Positions 25,931 through 34,739 of a stretch of DNA of 64,000 nucleotides are shown here, piece by piece. The stretch spans positions 124,001-188,000 of the forward strand of contig NZ_FMXA01000003.1 in NCBI RefSeq assembly GCF_900103425.1, written 5' to 3'. The position numbers were made by a program, and so were the translations under genes. The notes under the pieces were generated by a model that saw only the letters and a program-made list of their open reading frames with translations, ran no database searches and was not told the origin of the DNA. This DNA comes from Dialister histaminiformans. GTDB lineage: Bacteria > Bacillota > Negativicutes > Veillonellales > Dialisteraceae. The number at the start of each line of letters is the position of its first letter. The stretch's first letter is position 1.

Positions 25931-26860
25931 TCAGATTCTTCCAATGGTACTGAATTGCTTTGCTGCATAGCTTTTAGCAAAATCAGCAAAATGATCAATA
26001 ATATATTTTTTGAGCTCCATGGCTGGAGCAGAGAGCTCCTTATCCTTGTCCCAGGTAAGGCTTATATATCGATAGCATCGAGGTGAAGCAATAGGTACCA
26101 GTACCACATGCTCTCCTCCCACTCCGCCCCAGGTTATCTGCGGAACAAAGGATATTCCCAGTCCGGTTCTGATAAATTCCTGTACTGTTTCCGGGCTGTC
26201 GCTTTCCAGGGCCACCTTAGGCATAAAACCAGCCTTACGGCAGTAAAAATCAGTTACCGTGCGCAGACTCTGTCCTGTGTGAAGGCAGATAAAGCTGGCC
26301 TCTGAAAAATCACTCAGATTAACAGACGGCATATTGGCATGCGGATCCGTATCCGGTACAGCCAGCATAATTTCCTCTTTAAAGAGTGTAACTGAATGGC
26401 CATCATCAAGCGGCTTGATATTGGACCGCAGGGCCAGATCAATTCCCTTCTGCATAACCTCCGCATCCTGCTGCAACGACTGAAGAAGAATTTCAAGGCG
26501 TATATCCGGATGCTTCTGACGGAACTCCATAAGGAAAGACGGTACCATTTTAGATGCTGCATAAAGAGACAGCTTAACCGTCTTATGTTCTGCCTCTTCT
26601 GCTTCCCGCAATTCCTTCTTAGCCAGTTCCATCTCCTTCATTATAAGGTTGACATGGGCAAGAAGAATCTCTCCGTACTTAGTCAGTACTATATTGCGTC
26701 CCCGATGATCGAACAAAGGAACATCCAGTTCTTCTTCCAGTGACTTTATAGTACGGCTTAAGGATGGCTGTGCCACGTGGAGAGCTGCTGCTGCCTTTGT
26801 CATATGCTGCAATTCTGCAATTTTCTGAAAATACGATAATGAGGTGAATGTAATCTTCAT
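25931..26860 (-). CDS. LysR-family transcriptional regulator, paralogue of the neighbour
   Basis: A 309-residue LysR protein starting at MKITFTSLSYF (26860) after a GGAGG site; the longer frame has no ribosome site. The winged helix is MTKAAAALHVAQPSLSRTIKSLEEELDVPLFDHRGRNI. The effector-binding domain shows LYAASKMVPSFLMEF and GLGISFVPQITW, similar to the LysR encoded at 24829. It is divergent from the leader peptide/MATE transcript starting near 27170. Divergent placement often means that a LysR protein controls the neighbouring gene, so the MATE exporter is its most likely target. Confidence 0.88.
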   Translation of the reverse strand: MKITFTSLSYFQKIAELQHMTKAAAALHVAQPSLSRTIKSLEEELDVPLFDHRGRNIVLTKYGEILLAHVNLIMKEMELAKKELREAEEAEHKTVKLSLYAASKMVPSFLMEFRQKHPDIRLEILLQSLQQDAEVMQKGIDLALRSNIKPLDDGHSVTLFKEEIMLAVPDTDPHANMPSVNLSDFSEASFICLHTGQSLRTVTDFYCRKAGFMPKVALESDSPETVQEFIRTGLGISFVPQITWGGVGGEHVVLVPIASPRCYRYISLTWDKDKELSAPAMELKKYIIDHFADFAKSYAAKQFSTIGRI

Positions 26861-27259
26861 AATACCTCCACTAAAAACAACCCTCCATATAATAAGAAAA
26901 ATGAATAAAATCAAGCACTTCTCGCTGACAAGCTGAAAGTACAGTCATGATTTTCCATTTTTCTGAATTGTCATTCTAATCTTAAATTATATTCTTGCAT
27001 TAATACATTGTATAACAATTATATCATGAACCCTCATTTTTAAAAAGTCAGTCGACCATATATTCTTATAGAAAAACATTAATTTATTGGATAATTCTCA
27101 AAGATCCCACGTCTTCTGCAAAAGGCACCGCTACATTTTGCAAACTATAGAAAAATATGATATTATATATATAGATAATTTCAATATACTTTTATTGTAT
27201 ATATCTATTACAAAATGACAGAAAAATAAATTAATTCTTGGCAGAAAGGAGCGAGAACT

Positions 27260-27376
27260 ATGTGGAATGCAAAGAGTACGTTTATTTCTCTGGTTGCCAG
27301 CATTTCGTCCAAAGTTCCTGCTCTTCACAGGAGAACCATCCAGCCACCTGATGTACGGAACCTCTTCTACGAATAA
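27260..27376 (+). CDS. Possible 38-residue leader peptide upstream of the MATE exporter gene
   Basis: An ATG with a strong ribosome site (AAAGGAGCGAG) opens a frame of 38 codons ending TAA at 27374-27376. The peptide starts MWNAKSTFISLV and ends in RTIQPPDVRNLFYE. It has no recognised domain, and is basic in the middle with a Pro-Pro pair near the end. The stop codon touches the first base of a terminator hairpin (27375-27408) that lies 37 bases before the MATE start codon. This is the layout of attenuators in which a ribosome held near the end of a leader frame blocks terminator folding. It could also be an independent small protein. A likely promoter (TTGCAA, 17 bases, TATTAT, about 27137-27165) lies upstream. 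Confidence 0.55.
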   Translation: MWNAKSTFISLVASISSKVPALHRRTIQPPDVRNLFYE

Positions 27377-27408
27377 ATGCGGTAACTTCGCATTTATTAT
27401 TTTTTTGC
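27375..27408 (+). terminator. Terminator/attenuator between the small frame and the MATE gene
   Basis: AAATGCG / CGCATTT stem, 7-base loop, then a run including seven T's. The 5' arm starts within the stop codon of the 38-codon frame. Confidence 0.7.
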
Positions 27409-27444
27409 TTTAATTATATATTCCATATACAGGTGAATTTAATC

Positions 27445-28950
27445 ATGTTTAACTCCATCCATCGCCATATGACTCAGCTTATGAAGGTGATGATTCCGAT
27501 TCTGATCGCTCAGACTTCCGTTGTGGGAATGAATTTTATCAACACAGCCATGAGTGGTCACGCCGGTGCTGACGATCTTGCCGGTGTATCCGTAGGAGCC
27601 GGTCTCTGCTACCCGCCATTAGCTGCCAGCGTAGGTCTCCTCATGGCAGGAACACCGATGCTTGCCCAGCTGAAAGGCCGCAAAGACAGAGGCGGAAATA
27701 TCCCTATGGTTGTCCGCACGGGACTGCAGCTTGGTCTTATCGTCGGCCTTACCTTCATCTGCAGCTATTTTCTGTTTATCAATTCTCTTATGGCCTCATT
27801 GAACCTGACGCCATCGGTTGAGCATGTTGCCAGGGGGTATCTCCTGTTCATGATGGGCGCAGTCTTTTTTGAAGCACTGGTCATTCCACTTCGCGCCCTT
27901 ACGGATACTATCGGCAATACAGCAATTTCCATGAAACTGTTTCTGCTGGCACCACCTATCAATGCCTGCTTCAATTACCTCCTTATTTATGGACATTTTG
28001 GACTTCCAAGATTAGGCGGTATCGGCTCAGGTATTGCCAGCATGCTTACCTACCTGGTACTGTTTCTGCTGTTCTTCCGCATTGTGTGGACCGATTCCCG
28101 TTTTCAGGGCAGAAAGATTTTCTCCGGATTTCATACTAAAAAGAAAATCTGGAAAGAATATCTTTCCCTGGGCCTCCCCAATGGACTGGGAATTTTCATG
28201 GAAACATCCCTCTTCGGCTTAATTATTATTTTCATAGCTAAATTCGGGACCACGGTACTGGCTGCTTACCAGGTAGCCAATAATTTTTCTTCCCTGGCCT
28301 ATATGTTCCCACTGTCCTGCTCCATGGCTTTAACGATTTTGGTCGGGACTTCAGTCGGTGCGGAAGAATATGCAAGAGCCCGCAAATTCCGTTTTGCCGG
28401 ATTACTGCTCTCTCTTACGGGTTCCACACTTACATTCCTTATTACTATTTTCCTGCGCAAACAGATTGCCTCCATTTATTCCGGAGACATTGACGTTATC
28501 ACCACGGCAGGACATTTCCTGATTTATGCCGCTATATGGCAGATTTTTGATGCAGTGGCTGCTCCAATCCAGGGAATTCTCCGTGGATATAAGGACGCAC
28601 AGGTCCCATTCCTGCTCATGCTGATTGCATACTGGGGCATTTGCTTCCCTTCCAGCTTATTCCTGGATAAAGTATTCGGAAATGGTGCTTTCTCCTACTG
28701 GCAGGGGATGGATTTCGGCGTATTCTGTTCAGCTGTACTGGTTACTCTTCGACTGATTTATATTGAAAAGAAATTCAGACGTATCGAACAGGAAACACTG
28801 AACGATCCGGATAATGAATCGACATGGCCACGGAATAATCTCCAGGCTGCACCGGTTCAGGATGTTTTAGCATCACATAAGAATGCTCCACTTCATAAAA
28901 TCTCTCGGCACGGAACCAATAAACCACCAGAGTGTCATGAAGTTCCTTAG
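27445..28950 (+). CDS. MATE-family multidrug/toxin exporter
   Basis: A 501-residue, 12-helix MATE protein. The ATG at 27445 has AGGTGA 8 bases upstream; a GTG at 27433 is a weaker choice. Family features: IPILIAQTSVVGMNFINTAMSGHAGADDLAGVSVG in helices 1-2, GTPMLAQLKGRKD, and, in the second half, GLPNGLGIFMETSLFG and APIQGILRGYKDAQVPF. The 45-residue tail is hydrophilic. MATE proteins exchange cationic drugs or metabolites for Na+ or H+. It shares its architecture with the MATE encoded at 47371. The upstream attenuator-like structure and the divergent LysR suggest inducible expression. Confidence 0.88.
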   Translation: MFNSIHRHMTQLMKVMIPILIAQTSVVGMNFINTAMSGHAGADDLAGVSVGAGLCYPPLAASVGLLMAGTPMLAQLKGRKDRGGNIPMVVRTGLQLGLIVGLTFICSYFLFINSLMASLNLTPSVEHVARGYLLFMMGAVFFEALVIPLRALTDTIGNTAISMKLFLLAPPINACFNYLLIYGHFGLPRLGGIGSGIASMLTYLVLFLLFFRIVWTDSRFQGRKIFSGFHTKKKIWKEYLSLGLPNGLGIFMETSLFGLIIIFIAKFGTTVLAAYQVANNFSSLAYMFPLSCSMALTILVGTSVGAEEYARARKFRFAGLLLSLTGSTLTFLITIFLRKQIASIYSGDIDVITTAGHFLIYAAIWQIFDAVAAPIQGILRGYKDAQVPFLLMLIAYWGICFPSSLFLDKVFGNGAFSYWQGMDFGVFCSAVLVTLRLIYIEKKFRRIEQETLNDPDNESTWPRNNLQAAPVQDVLASHKNAPLHKISRHGTNKPPECHEVP

Positions 28951-28966
28951 CAGCATTTCATAAATA

Positions 28967-29007
28967 AAACAGAGGAAATACTCTATAAGTATCTCCTCTG
29001 TTTTTTA
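28967..29007 (+). terminator. Terminator of the MATE gene
   Basis: AAAACAGAGGA / TCCTCTGTTTT arms around a 13-base loop, with six T's. Confidence 0.8.
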
Positions 29008-29149
29008 TTTTGCTTACATAATATTCAATAATTGTTGCCCTAAACATGCTGATGATTCAGTTTAGTCATATAGCTGCAGACCATCAGAAGGTTCAGATAA
29101 TCAGACAATAGATGAGCCGCAGCTCTTTAGCATATTTCCTTCGCTCAAC

Positions 29150-29620
29150 CATAGAGAAATCTACTTTCCATCATCCGCCAGAGCGGATGATTCCCTTCTC
29201 TCTTCAGAGAGGGAAACGTGCTGCATTCTTCCCGTTAATAAGCTTTCGCATTTTTAATGTACGATTTGGAAAAGGTAATACTGCCTTGTAATTTATATTC
29301 CTGTTTATCAGCAAGCTTATGAAAAAGTACAGGCAAGCACATCAAACTGCTTCTTTCTGGAGAGAACGGGAAAATAACGGCAATGGCTTGTTGGCATTGG
29401 CTGTAAATCCATAGCATTATGAAATCATTGATTTCCATAAAATTCTGCTGAATTCTGACTCTTATTAACCCTTAAAAGCTGACCTGGTTGTCTTTTAAGA
29501 AAATTCTCCAAATTTATCAAATGGAAGATCTTCATCCCGCAACAACGATCCTTTATTATTGCGCCAATGAAGTCTTCATTGGCATAAAAAACACACAAAA
29601 TGTCCTATACCCCCCCCAAA
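29150..29620. repeat. Dispersed non-coding repeat, copy A (divergent)
   Basis: This 470-base gene-free stretch resembles 34740-35420. Shared landmarks, in order: a CATCCGC...GCGGATG hairpin; TGTACGAT(T/G)TGGAA; a GCTTATGA/AAGCAGATTCAGG-like zone; a block with GGCTGTAAAT(C/T)CATAGCATTATGAAAT and ATTGATTTCCATAAAATT; then ACCTGGTTG, CCCGCAACAAC, CGCCAATGAAG and AAAATGTCCTAT. Read on the minus strand, the central block could encode MEINDF-type peptides, but the other copies have stops, so I do not call a gene. It ends in a run of eight C's (29610-29617). Confidence 0.7.
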
Positions 29621-29646
29621 AATTTTACCTGCAGACTGCTGCACGT

Positions 29647-29684
29647 AAAAGGGCGGTGGGAATAAACTCCCACCGCCCTTTTTC
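29647..29684. terminator. Terminator of the first potE-like gene
   Basis: AAAAGGGCGGTGGGA and its complement around a short loop, flanked by A and T runs. Confidence 0.85.
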
Positions 29685-29722
29685 ATCATCAGGTCTTTAG
29701 CGGATAAATTAAGTTTTTACAC

Positions 29723-31048
29723 TTAAGCAGCTTTGTGTGCTTCCATGTTACGTTCATAGTCGTAACGTGGAGAGATGTAGCCGTAGAACTGCCAGCCAGC
29801 GAAGGTAACGAGTGCACCGTAGGTGCAGGCATCAAATCCGCATGCATAGCAAGCGTACAAGCTGTAAATTGTGCCAAGGGTTGCTGCGATCATTGGCATT
29901 CCCAGTTCATCCCCCTTGCCTGCACAGACCATAATGATCTTAACTGCAGACATGCAGAGGATGTATGGAACCAGGTTAGTAATAGTTGCAAGGTTTACCA
30001 GTACTTCGAACTGTTCATTCAGGGATGGGCTGATGGTGGAGAATGCCAGCAGTGTCTGAATAACACCGAGAATGAACATTCCCTTGTATGGAGCACCAGC
30101 GCCATTGGTAGCTGCAAAAACCTTCGGAATAAAGTCTTCATCAGCCATTGCCTTGAAAATGTTTGGAACAGTGAACTGCCAGCCGAGCAGAGAGCCGAGG
30201 CAAGCCAGAGTCATGAGACCCATGATGAGCTTACCAACTGCCGGTCCGAACATATGAGCATAAGCCAGTCCGAATGGAGCGGAGCTTTCAACGATTTCCT
30301 GAGCTGGGAGCATACCAAACATTACGTTGGTGGATGCAATGTAAACTACTGCGCAAAGAGCGGTAGCGAACATAACAGCCTTCGGAACAGCCTGTTCCGG
30401 GTTTTCTACTGCATCTGCGTTAGCGCAGGCAGATTCCAAACCGAGGAAGGACCACAGGGTCATGGTAATAGAGTTGGTTGCAGCTTCGCCGAATGGCATG
30501 TTGTGTACGTTCCAGTTAGCAGCGTACATATCGCCGGAGAAGAAGAACCAGCCTACAGTAGAAATTACGAGTACTGGAATAATTACGCCCCAAACGGTAA
30601 TAGAACCGATCTTACCGGTGATGCTTGGACCACCGAAGTTCGGAAGGGTTGTAACCCAGATGACAGCAATGGTAGCCACAGCAGTCATAACCGGGGACAG
30701 TTCCATTCCAAAGAACTGAGAACCATAACCTACAGCAGAAATAGCAATAGCAACATTCGCAATAACAAGAGATACGCCGTAAGTATAGCCGCAAAGGAAG
30801 TTACCGCCCTTGCCAAATGGATATTCAGCATAGCCGCTCATACCGCCCGGATTCTTGCTGTACATACCGCACTTAGCGAATGCATAAGCCAGAAGCATAG
30901 AACCTACTGCAGTAACCAGCCAGGATACAATGGAGAGGCCGCCTACCTGAGCAAGCTTGGACGGGAGCATAATGATACCAGAACCCATCATGTTAACAGC
31001 TGTGATAATAATCAGCTGTGTAACACTCATCTTCTTAGAGTTTTCCAT
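29723..31048 (-). CDS. PotE-type putrescine/ornithine antiporter (APC superfamily), copy 1
   Basis: A 441-residue, 12-helix transporter that aligns along its whole length with E. coli PotE (439 residues). Shared features: LIIITAVNMMGSGIIMLP in helix 1 (the unwound GSG substrate site), YAFAKCGMYSKNPGGMSGYAEYPFGKGGNF, MTLWSFLGLESACANADAVENPE, GSLLGWQFT, and the C-terminal end YGYISPRYDYE. Exchange of ornithine for putrescine would complete a proton-consuming cycle with the ornithine decarboxylases. A near-identical copy lies just upstream (31449-32774). Bias against TTA/CTA/TCA codons leaves a 453-codon antisense open frame, implying high expression. The ATG has GAGGAG 7 bases before it. Confidence 0.88.
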   Translation of the reverse strand: MENSKKMSVTQLIIITAVNMMGSGIIMLPSKLAQVGGLSIVSWLVTAVGSMLLAYAFAKCGMYSKNPGGMSGYAEYPFGKGGNFLCGYTYGVSLVIANVAIAISAVGYGSQFFGMELSPVMTAVATIAVIWVTTLPNFGGPSITGKIGSITVWGVIIPVLVISTVGWFFFSGDMYAANWNVHNMPFGEAATNSITMTLWSFLGLESACANADAVENPEQAVPKAVMFATALCAVVYIASTNVMFGMLPAQEIVESSAPFGLAYAHMFGPAVGKLIMGLMTLACLGSLLGWQFTVPNIFKAMADEDFIPKVFAATNGAGAPYKGMFILGVIQTLLAFSTISPSLNEQFEVLVNLATITNLVPYILCMSAVKIIMVCAGKGDELGMPMIAATLGTIYSLYACYACGFDACTYGALVTFAGWQFYGYISPRYDYERNMEAHKAA

Positions 31049-31094
31049 TTTACACTCCTCAAGATATTCTTTTGTAAGAATATCTGTCTTTCAT

Positions 31095-31118
31095 AAAAAA
31101 TCCTGAAATATCAGGATT
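31095..31118 (-). promoter_or_regulatory. Intrinsic terminator inside the leader of potE copy 1 (possible attenuator)
   Basis: AATCCTGA / TCAGGATT around a 4-base loop, then six T's on the minus strand, about 50 bases before the start codon. Upstream in the leader a larger helix can form (CATTCAG near 31172-31178 with CTGAATG near 31134-31140). A possible -10 (TATAAT, complement at about 31230-31235) would give a leader of about 170 bases. No known riboswitch is recognised. Confidence 0.55.
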
Positions 31119-31364
31119 AGGATTGTTTGTAAACATTCAGGAGTACATTTCCGTGACAAATCACAAAATTCCTTCTGAATGCTCCGCTAGAGACCCTATT
31201 CAGATGAGCACGTTTCTACGTACGACTAGATTATACACTACTATCCTCTTATATACCATAGCGCTATCTATACCAAATTTGCTCCCACCAGTCAGTTTTG
31301 GTTTATTCATTTTTTAAAAGAATAAAATATCCTTATTTGTCATATTATATAAAAAAAGCGCATG

Positions 31365-31394
31365 AAAAGGACACATCCAAACGGATGTGTCCTT
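31365..31394. terminator. Terminator of potE copy 2
   Basis: AAAAGGACACATCC and GGATGTGTCCTT arms with a 4-base loop, then T's on the minus strand. Confidence 0.8.
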
Positions 31395-31448
31395 AAGCAA
31401 TCTGATAGATTGTAAACGGAATTTTAACAAAGAGAAGTTAACTCTCTG

Positions 31449-32774
31449 TTATGCAGCTTTGTGTGCTTCCATGTTGCGATCATAATCGTAACGTGGGGAA
31501 ATGTAGCCATACAGCTGCCAGCCAGCGAAGGTAACGAGTGCACCATAGGTGCAGGCATCAAATCCGCATGCATAGCAAGCGTACAAGCTGTAAATTGTGC
31601 CAAGGGTTGCTGCGATCATTGGCATTCCCAGTTCATCACCCTTGCCTGCGCAGACCATAATGATCTTAACTGCAGACATGCAGAGGATGTATGGAACCAG
31701 GTTGGTAATGGTTGCAAGGTTTACCAGTACTTCGAACTGTTCGTTCAGGGATGGGCTGATTGCGGAAAGTCCGAGCAGAGTCTGAACAACGCCCAGGATC
31801 AGCATACCTTTAACAGGTGCGCCCATGGAGTTGGTATCAGAGAATACCTTCGGAATGAAGCCTTCATCAGCCATTGCCTTGAAGATGTTCGGAACAGTAA
31901 ACTGCCAGCCGAGCAGGGAGCCCAGGCAAGCCAGAGTCATGAGACCCATAACCAGTTTGCCTACTGCCGGTCCGAACATGTGAGCATAAGCCAGTCCGAA
32001 CGGAGCGGAGCTTTCAACGATTTCCTGAGCTGGGAGCATACCAAACATTACGTTGGTGGATGCAATGTATACTACTGCGCAAAGAGCGGTAGCGAACATA
32101 ACAGCCTTCGGAACAGCCTGTTCCGGGTTTTCTACTGCATCTGCGTTAGCGCAGGCAGATTCCAAACCGAGGAAGGACCACAGGGTCATGGTAATTGCAT
32201 TGGTTGCAGCTTCGCCGAATGGCATGTTGTGTACGTTCCAGTTAGCAGCGTACATATCGCCGGAGAAGAAGAACCAGCCTACTGTGGAAATTACGAGAAT
32301 CGGAACAATTACGCCCCAAACGGTTACAGAACCAATCTTACCGGTGATGCTTGGACCACCAAAGTTTGGAAGGGTTGTGAGCCAGAGAACAGCGATGGTA
32401 GCTGCGCAGGACATAATCGGGCTAAGCTGAGCATCAAAGAATACGGAACCATAACCTACAGCAGATGTAGCAATAGCAACATTCGCAATAACAAGAGATA
32501 CGCCGTAAGTATAGCCGCAAAGGAAGTTACCGCCCTTGCCGAAAGGATATTCTGCATAACCACTCATGCCACCCGGGTTCTTGCTGTACATACCGCACTT
32601 AGCGAATGCATAAGCCAGGAGCATGGAACCTACTGCTGTTACCAGCCAGGAAACGATGGAAAGACCACCTACCTGAGCGAGTTTAGCAGGGAGCATAATA
32701 ATGCCGGAACCCATCATGTTAACAGCTGTAATAATAATCAGCTGTGTAACACTCATCTTTTTACTTTCACTCAT
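31449..32774 (-). CDS. PotE-type putrescine/ornithine antiporter (APC superfamily), copy 2
   Basis: 441 residues, collinear with copy 1 at 29723 and nearly identical over long blocks. Differences cluster around residues 110-135 (VFFDAQLSPIMSCAATIAVLW against QFFGMELSPVMTAVATIAVIW) and 305-340. The helix-1 GSG site, the GGMSGYAEYPFGKGG loop and the WSFLGLESACANADAVENPE helix-6 segment are intact. It has its own promoter, terminator and a long leader, so it is transcribed separately from copy 1. The ATG has AAAGGAGTG upstream. Duplicated antiporters may differ in substrate (ornithine, lysine or other diamine pairs) or simply raise capacity; sequence alone does not decide. Confidence 0.88.
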   Translation of the reverse strand: MSESKKMSVTQLIIITAVNMMGSGIIMLPAKLAQVGGLSIVSWLVTAVGSMLLAYAFAKCGMYSKNPGGMSGYAEYPFGKGGNFLCGYTYGVSLVIANVAIATSAVGYGSVFFDAQLSPIMSCAATIAVLWLTTLPNFGGPSITGKIGSVTVWGVIVPILVISTVGWFFFSGDMYAANWNVHNMPFGEAATNAITMTLWSFLGLESACANADAVENPEQAVPKAVMFATALCAVVYIASTNVMFGMLPAQEIVESSAPFGLAYAHMFGPAVGKLVMGLMTLACLGSLLGWQFTVPNIFKAMADEGFIPKVFSDTNSMGAPVKGMLILGVVQTLLGLSAISPSLNEQFEVLVNLATITNLVPYILCMSAVKIIMVCAGKGDELGMPMIAATLGTIYSLYACYACGFDACTYGALVTFAGWQLYGYISPRYDYDRNMEAHKAA

Positions 32775-33101
32775 GTTAACACTCCTTTAACCACACCTGT
32801 TTCCAGTTGTGATCAAATATACACATAAATAGATCTGATTTAGTAAAAATCTTTAACTTTCGCTCAAAAGAGCATTCCGTTTGTTAACCCATCAGATTTA
32901 CTCTGTATATAAATGTTTACCCCTGATTCTGCGGATAAGAGAAATTTACTACAAGCTATCCAACAGTGAATAACTATGTAATCAACTTCTGCATATTATT
33001 CCACTATTTCACGGGGAAACACCAGAGTACTTGAGTCACATGGCTCGAAAAATAATTACGAGCATGCTGTCAAAGTAAGTAACTCTTCAAGTTACGAACA
33101 T
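32775..33101 (-). promoter_or_regulatory. Long 5' leader of potE copy 2, unrecognised
   Basis: From the promoter at 33102-33130 to the ATG the leader spans about 320 bases. It holds several possible helices, including CATGCTCG...CGAGCCATG (about 33035-33066) and a long-range ATCTGAT / ATCAGAT pairing (about 32830-32896) enclosing GAGCATT and AAAGATTTTT. I recognise no known riboswitch, T-box sequence or convincing leader peptide. Confidence 0.45.
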
Positions 33102-33130
33102 AGTATAACATTTTTATAAACTACAGTCAA
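33102..33130 (-). promoter_or_regulatory. Sigma-A promoter of potE copy 2
   Basis: TTGACT (complement at 33125-33130), 17-base spacer, TATACT (complement at 33102-33107). Confidence 0.75.
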
Positions 33131-33755
33131 CATGCAATATAACTAGTTATTTATCACATTAAAGCCTACAAATACTCATTTTTTAGATTTTTAATGTGAC
33201 TTTTTCTTCTCATCATCTCCTGGTTTAATACTTTTTTATAACAAACAGCTTTATTTTTTTTACCATCAATTTATTTCCATGTAAGTAAATTTCGCTGCGT
33301 TTGTCCTTAATTTCCTATCTCCTTTTATCCACTCCTTCGATTCAATTATGCATATTTTATGCATAATTGAATCCATATTTTTTCTTATTTTATAAGATTG
33401 TAAACCCATTATTTATCATAATACAGTAATTGTTATAGCCAATTATCTACTTTCTCTGTTTTCATTCAGTTTCCTCTCCTTTCCTTTACGATGCTCTGTT
33501 GTTAATCCTTTCATGGATAATATCCTGCCTTCTGCCCCAGACAAAGTAATCCTCTTTTTTAACAGGCAGCCGATTTCTTTTCCTCCCCACCAGACTACCT
33601 GTTCATGCTATATCACAGATACCAGCGCTATACCCATACTATCTTCTTACCGCCCTTTGATATGCCCCTTACCGGTCGACTGGCCAAAGAGAATTCTGCA
33701 CGATGGTCTGTCGACGGTGCAGAAGAGCGTAGGTCCGAGGTTTACAGGTACTGCT
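33131..33755. other. AT-rich intergenic stretch
   Basis: About 600 bases between the potE copy 2 promoter and the IS remnant. Short open frames occur here, but none has a ribosome site or family resemblance. A perfect 12-base repeat of AATTATGCATA type is inverted near 33342-33372. I see no RNA gene. Confidence 0.5.
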
Positions 33756-33759
33756 GCCC

Positions 33760-34445
33760 AAAAAGGAAACAGAGTCTGTACTACGGAAGAACGGTTCGAA
33801 TTAATTAACCACATTTGATCCGAGGACCCCTTTACCTCTATCGCCACTTCCGCAGGAATATCCCCTGGAAGATTATGTACCTGGGTTCACAAATACAAAG
33901 AAACGGGATATATTGGCCTTATAGATTGCAGGAAAAAGTGAAAGCCAAAGGAGTCCCATATGAATAAACACAAGCATAATCAGCCAGGAAAGCACAAGGA
34001 ATCAGAGCATGAGGAACTTATCCGTCTGAGAACGGAGAATAAATTATTCAAAGCAGAGAATGCGGCAAAAAAGAAATAGCCTGAGAGAAGAAAAAGAAAC
34101 TGTGCGTCTCAACGCGAAAAAGCATCCATCGTCCAGGAACTCAGATCCGGAGGATATCGACTGACATATCTCCTCAAAGCCACAGAACTGTCCCGTTCCA
34201 CGTATTATTTTGAAACAGGATAAAATCTTGTTGCACTCCGAAATGAAGGCCTGTTAAAGGCGATCGTATCTATCTTTAATCAGAGTAAGGGACAATATGG
34301 GGTACGGAGAGTGTATAATGAACTCATTCATCTGGGATATAAGGGGGAATCATGAACAGGTATATCATCTGATGCGTATGGCAAACCTTATGGGCAAGCG
34401 TCCAGGGAAAAAGGGAAAGCCCAAGTCCTACAGGGGATGCGTGGA
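33760..34445 (+). mobile_element. Degenerate IS3-family (IS150-like) insertion sequence remnant
   Basis: Translated pieces resemble the two overlapping transposase frames of IS3-family elements, but each is interrupted. The OrfA-like part begins TTEERFELINHI, hits an in-frame TGA (33819), and continues through AGISPGRLCTWVHKYKETGY to a second stop. Further on, ESEHEELIRLRTENKLFKAE matches the usual OrfA coiled-coil end. OrfB-like pieces follow: QELRSGGYRLTYLLKATELS, then LLKAIVSIFNQSKGQYGVRR-VYNELIHLGY, then MANLMGKRPGKKGKPKSYRG. The DDE catalytic half is missing. No terminal inverted repeats or target duplication were identified. It cannot encode a working transposase. Confidence 0.75.
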
Positions 34446-34449
34446 AAAA

Positions 34450-34640
34450 GTGGAATAACGACAAGGAATTATCGTCATTCCACTTTTCCTTTATACTGGG
34501 AATTCGTAAGAATTTTCTATAAAAAGCAGAACGGCGCCACAACAGCAGCTTGTCGTCATTTGCTGTAGCTCCATAGGGCCAGAAATCTTTGATTTCTATA
34601 AAAGAGACAGCCTGGTCTGCTTTAAAGCCAGACAAAGTAA
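34450..34640. repeat. Partial copy of the dispersed repeat next to the IS remnant
   Basis: It opens with a hairpin (GTGGAATAACGA...TCGTCATTCCAC, about 34450-34485) like those at 35203-35235 and 39866-39895. It then has a block (GCTGTAGCTCCATAGG...GAAATCTTTGATTTCTATAAAA) matching the central part of copies A and B. On the minus strand it reads as FIEIKDFWPYGATANDDK, a peptide also hinted at in the other copies. Confidence 0.6.
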
Positions 34641-34739
34641 TAACCGTTTGATACTAATCTTAGCGAACCTGAAAGCATCTTCGATAAAACTGTATAAAAA
34701 TCAAACGTACAACAGCATGTTTTCCTATGCTCTAATATA

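Noticed and set aside
25931-26860. LysR gene considered as an alternative start at 26914
   Set aside because: The extra 18 residues are hydrophobic, have no ribosome site and precede a clear GGAGG-ATG start.
29235-29438. 67-codon minus-strand frame in repeat copy A
   Set aside because: Equivalent positions in copy B contain stop codons, and there is no good ribosome site; treated as part of a non-coding repeat.
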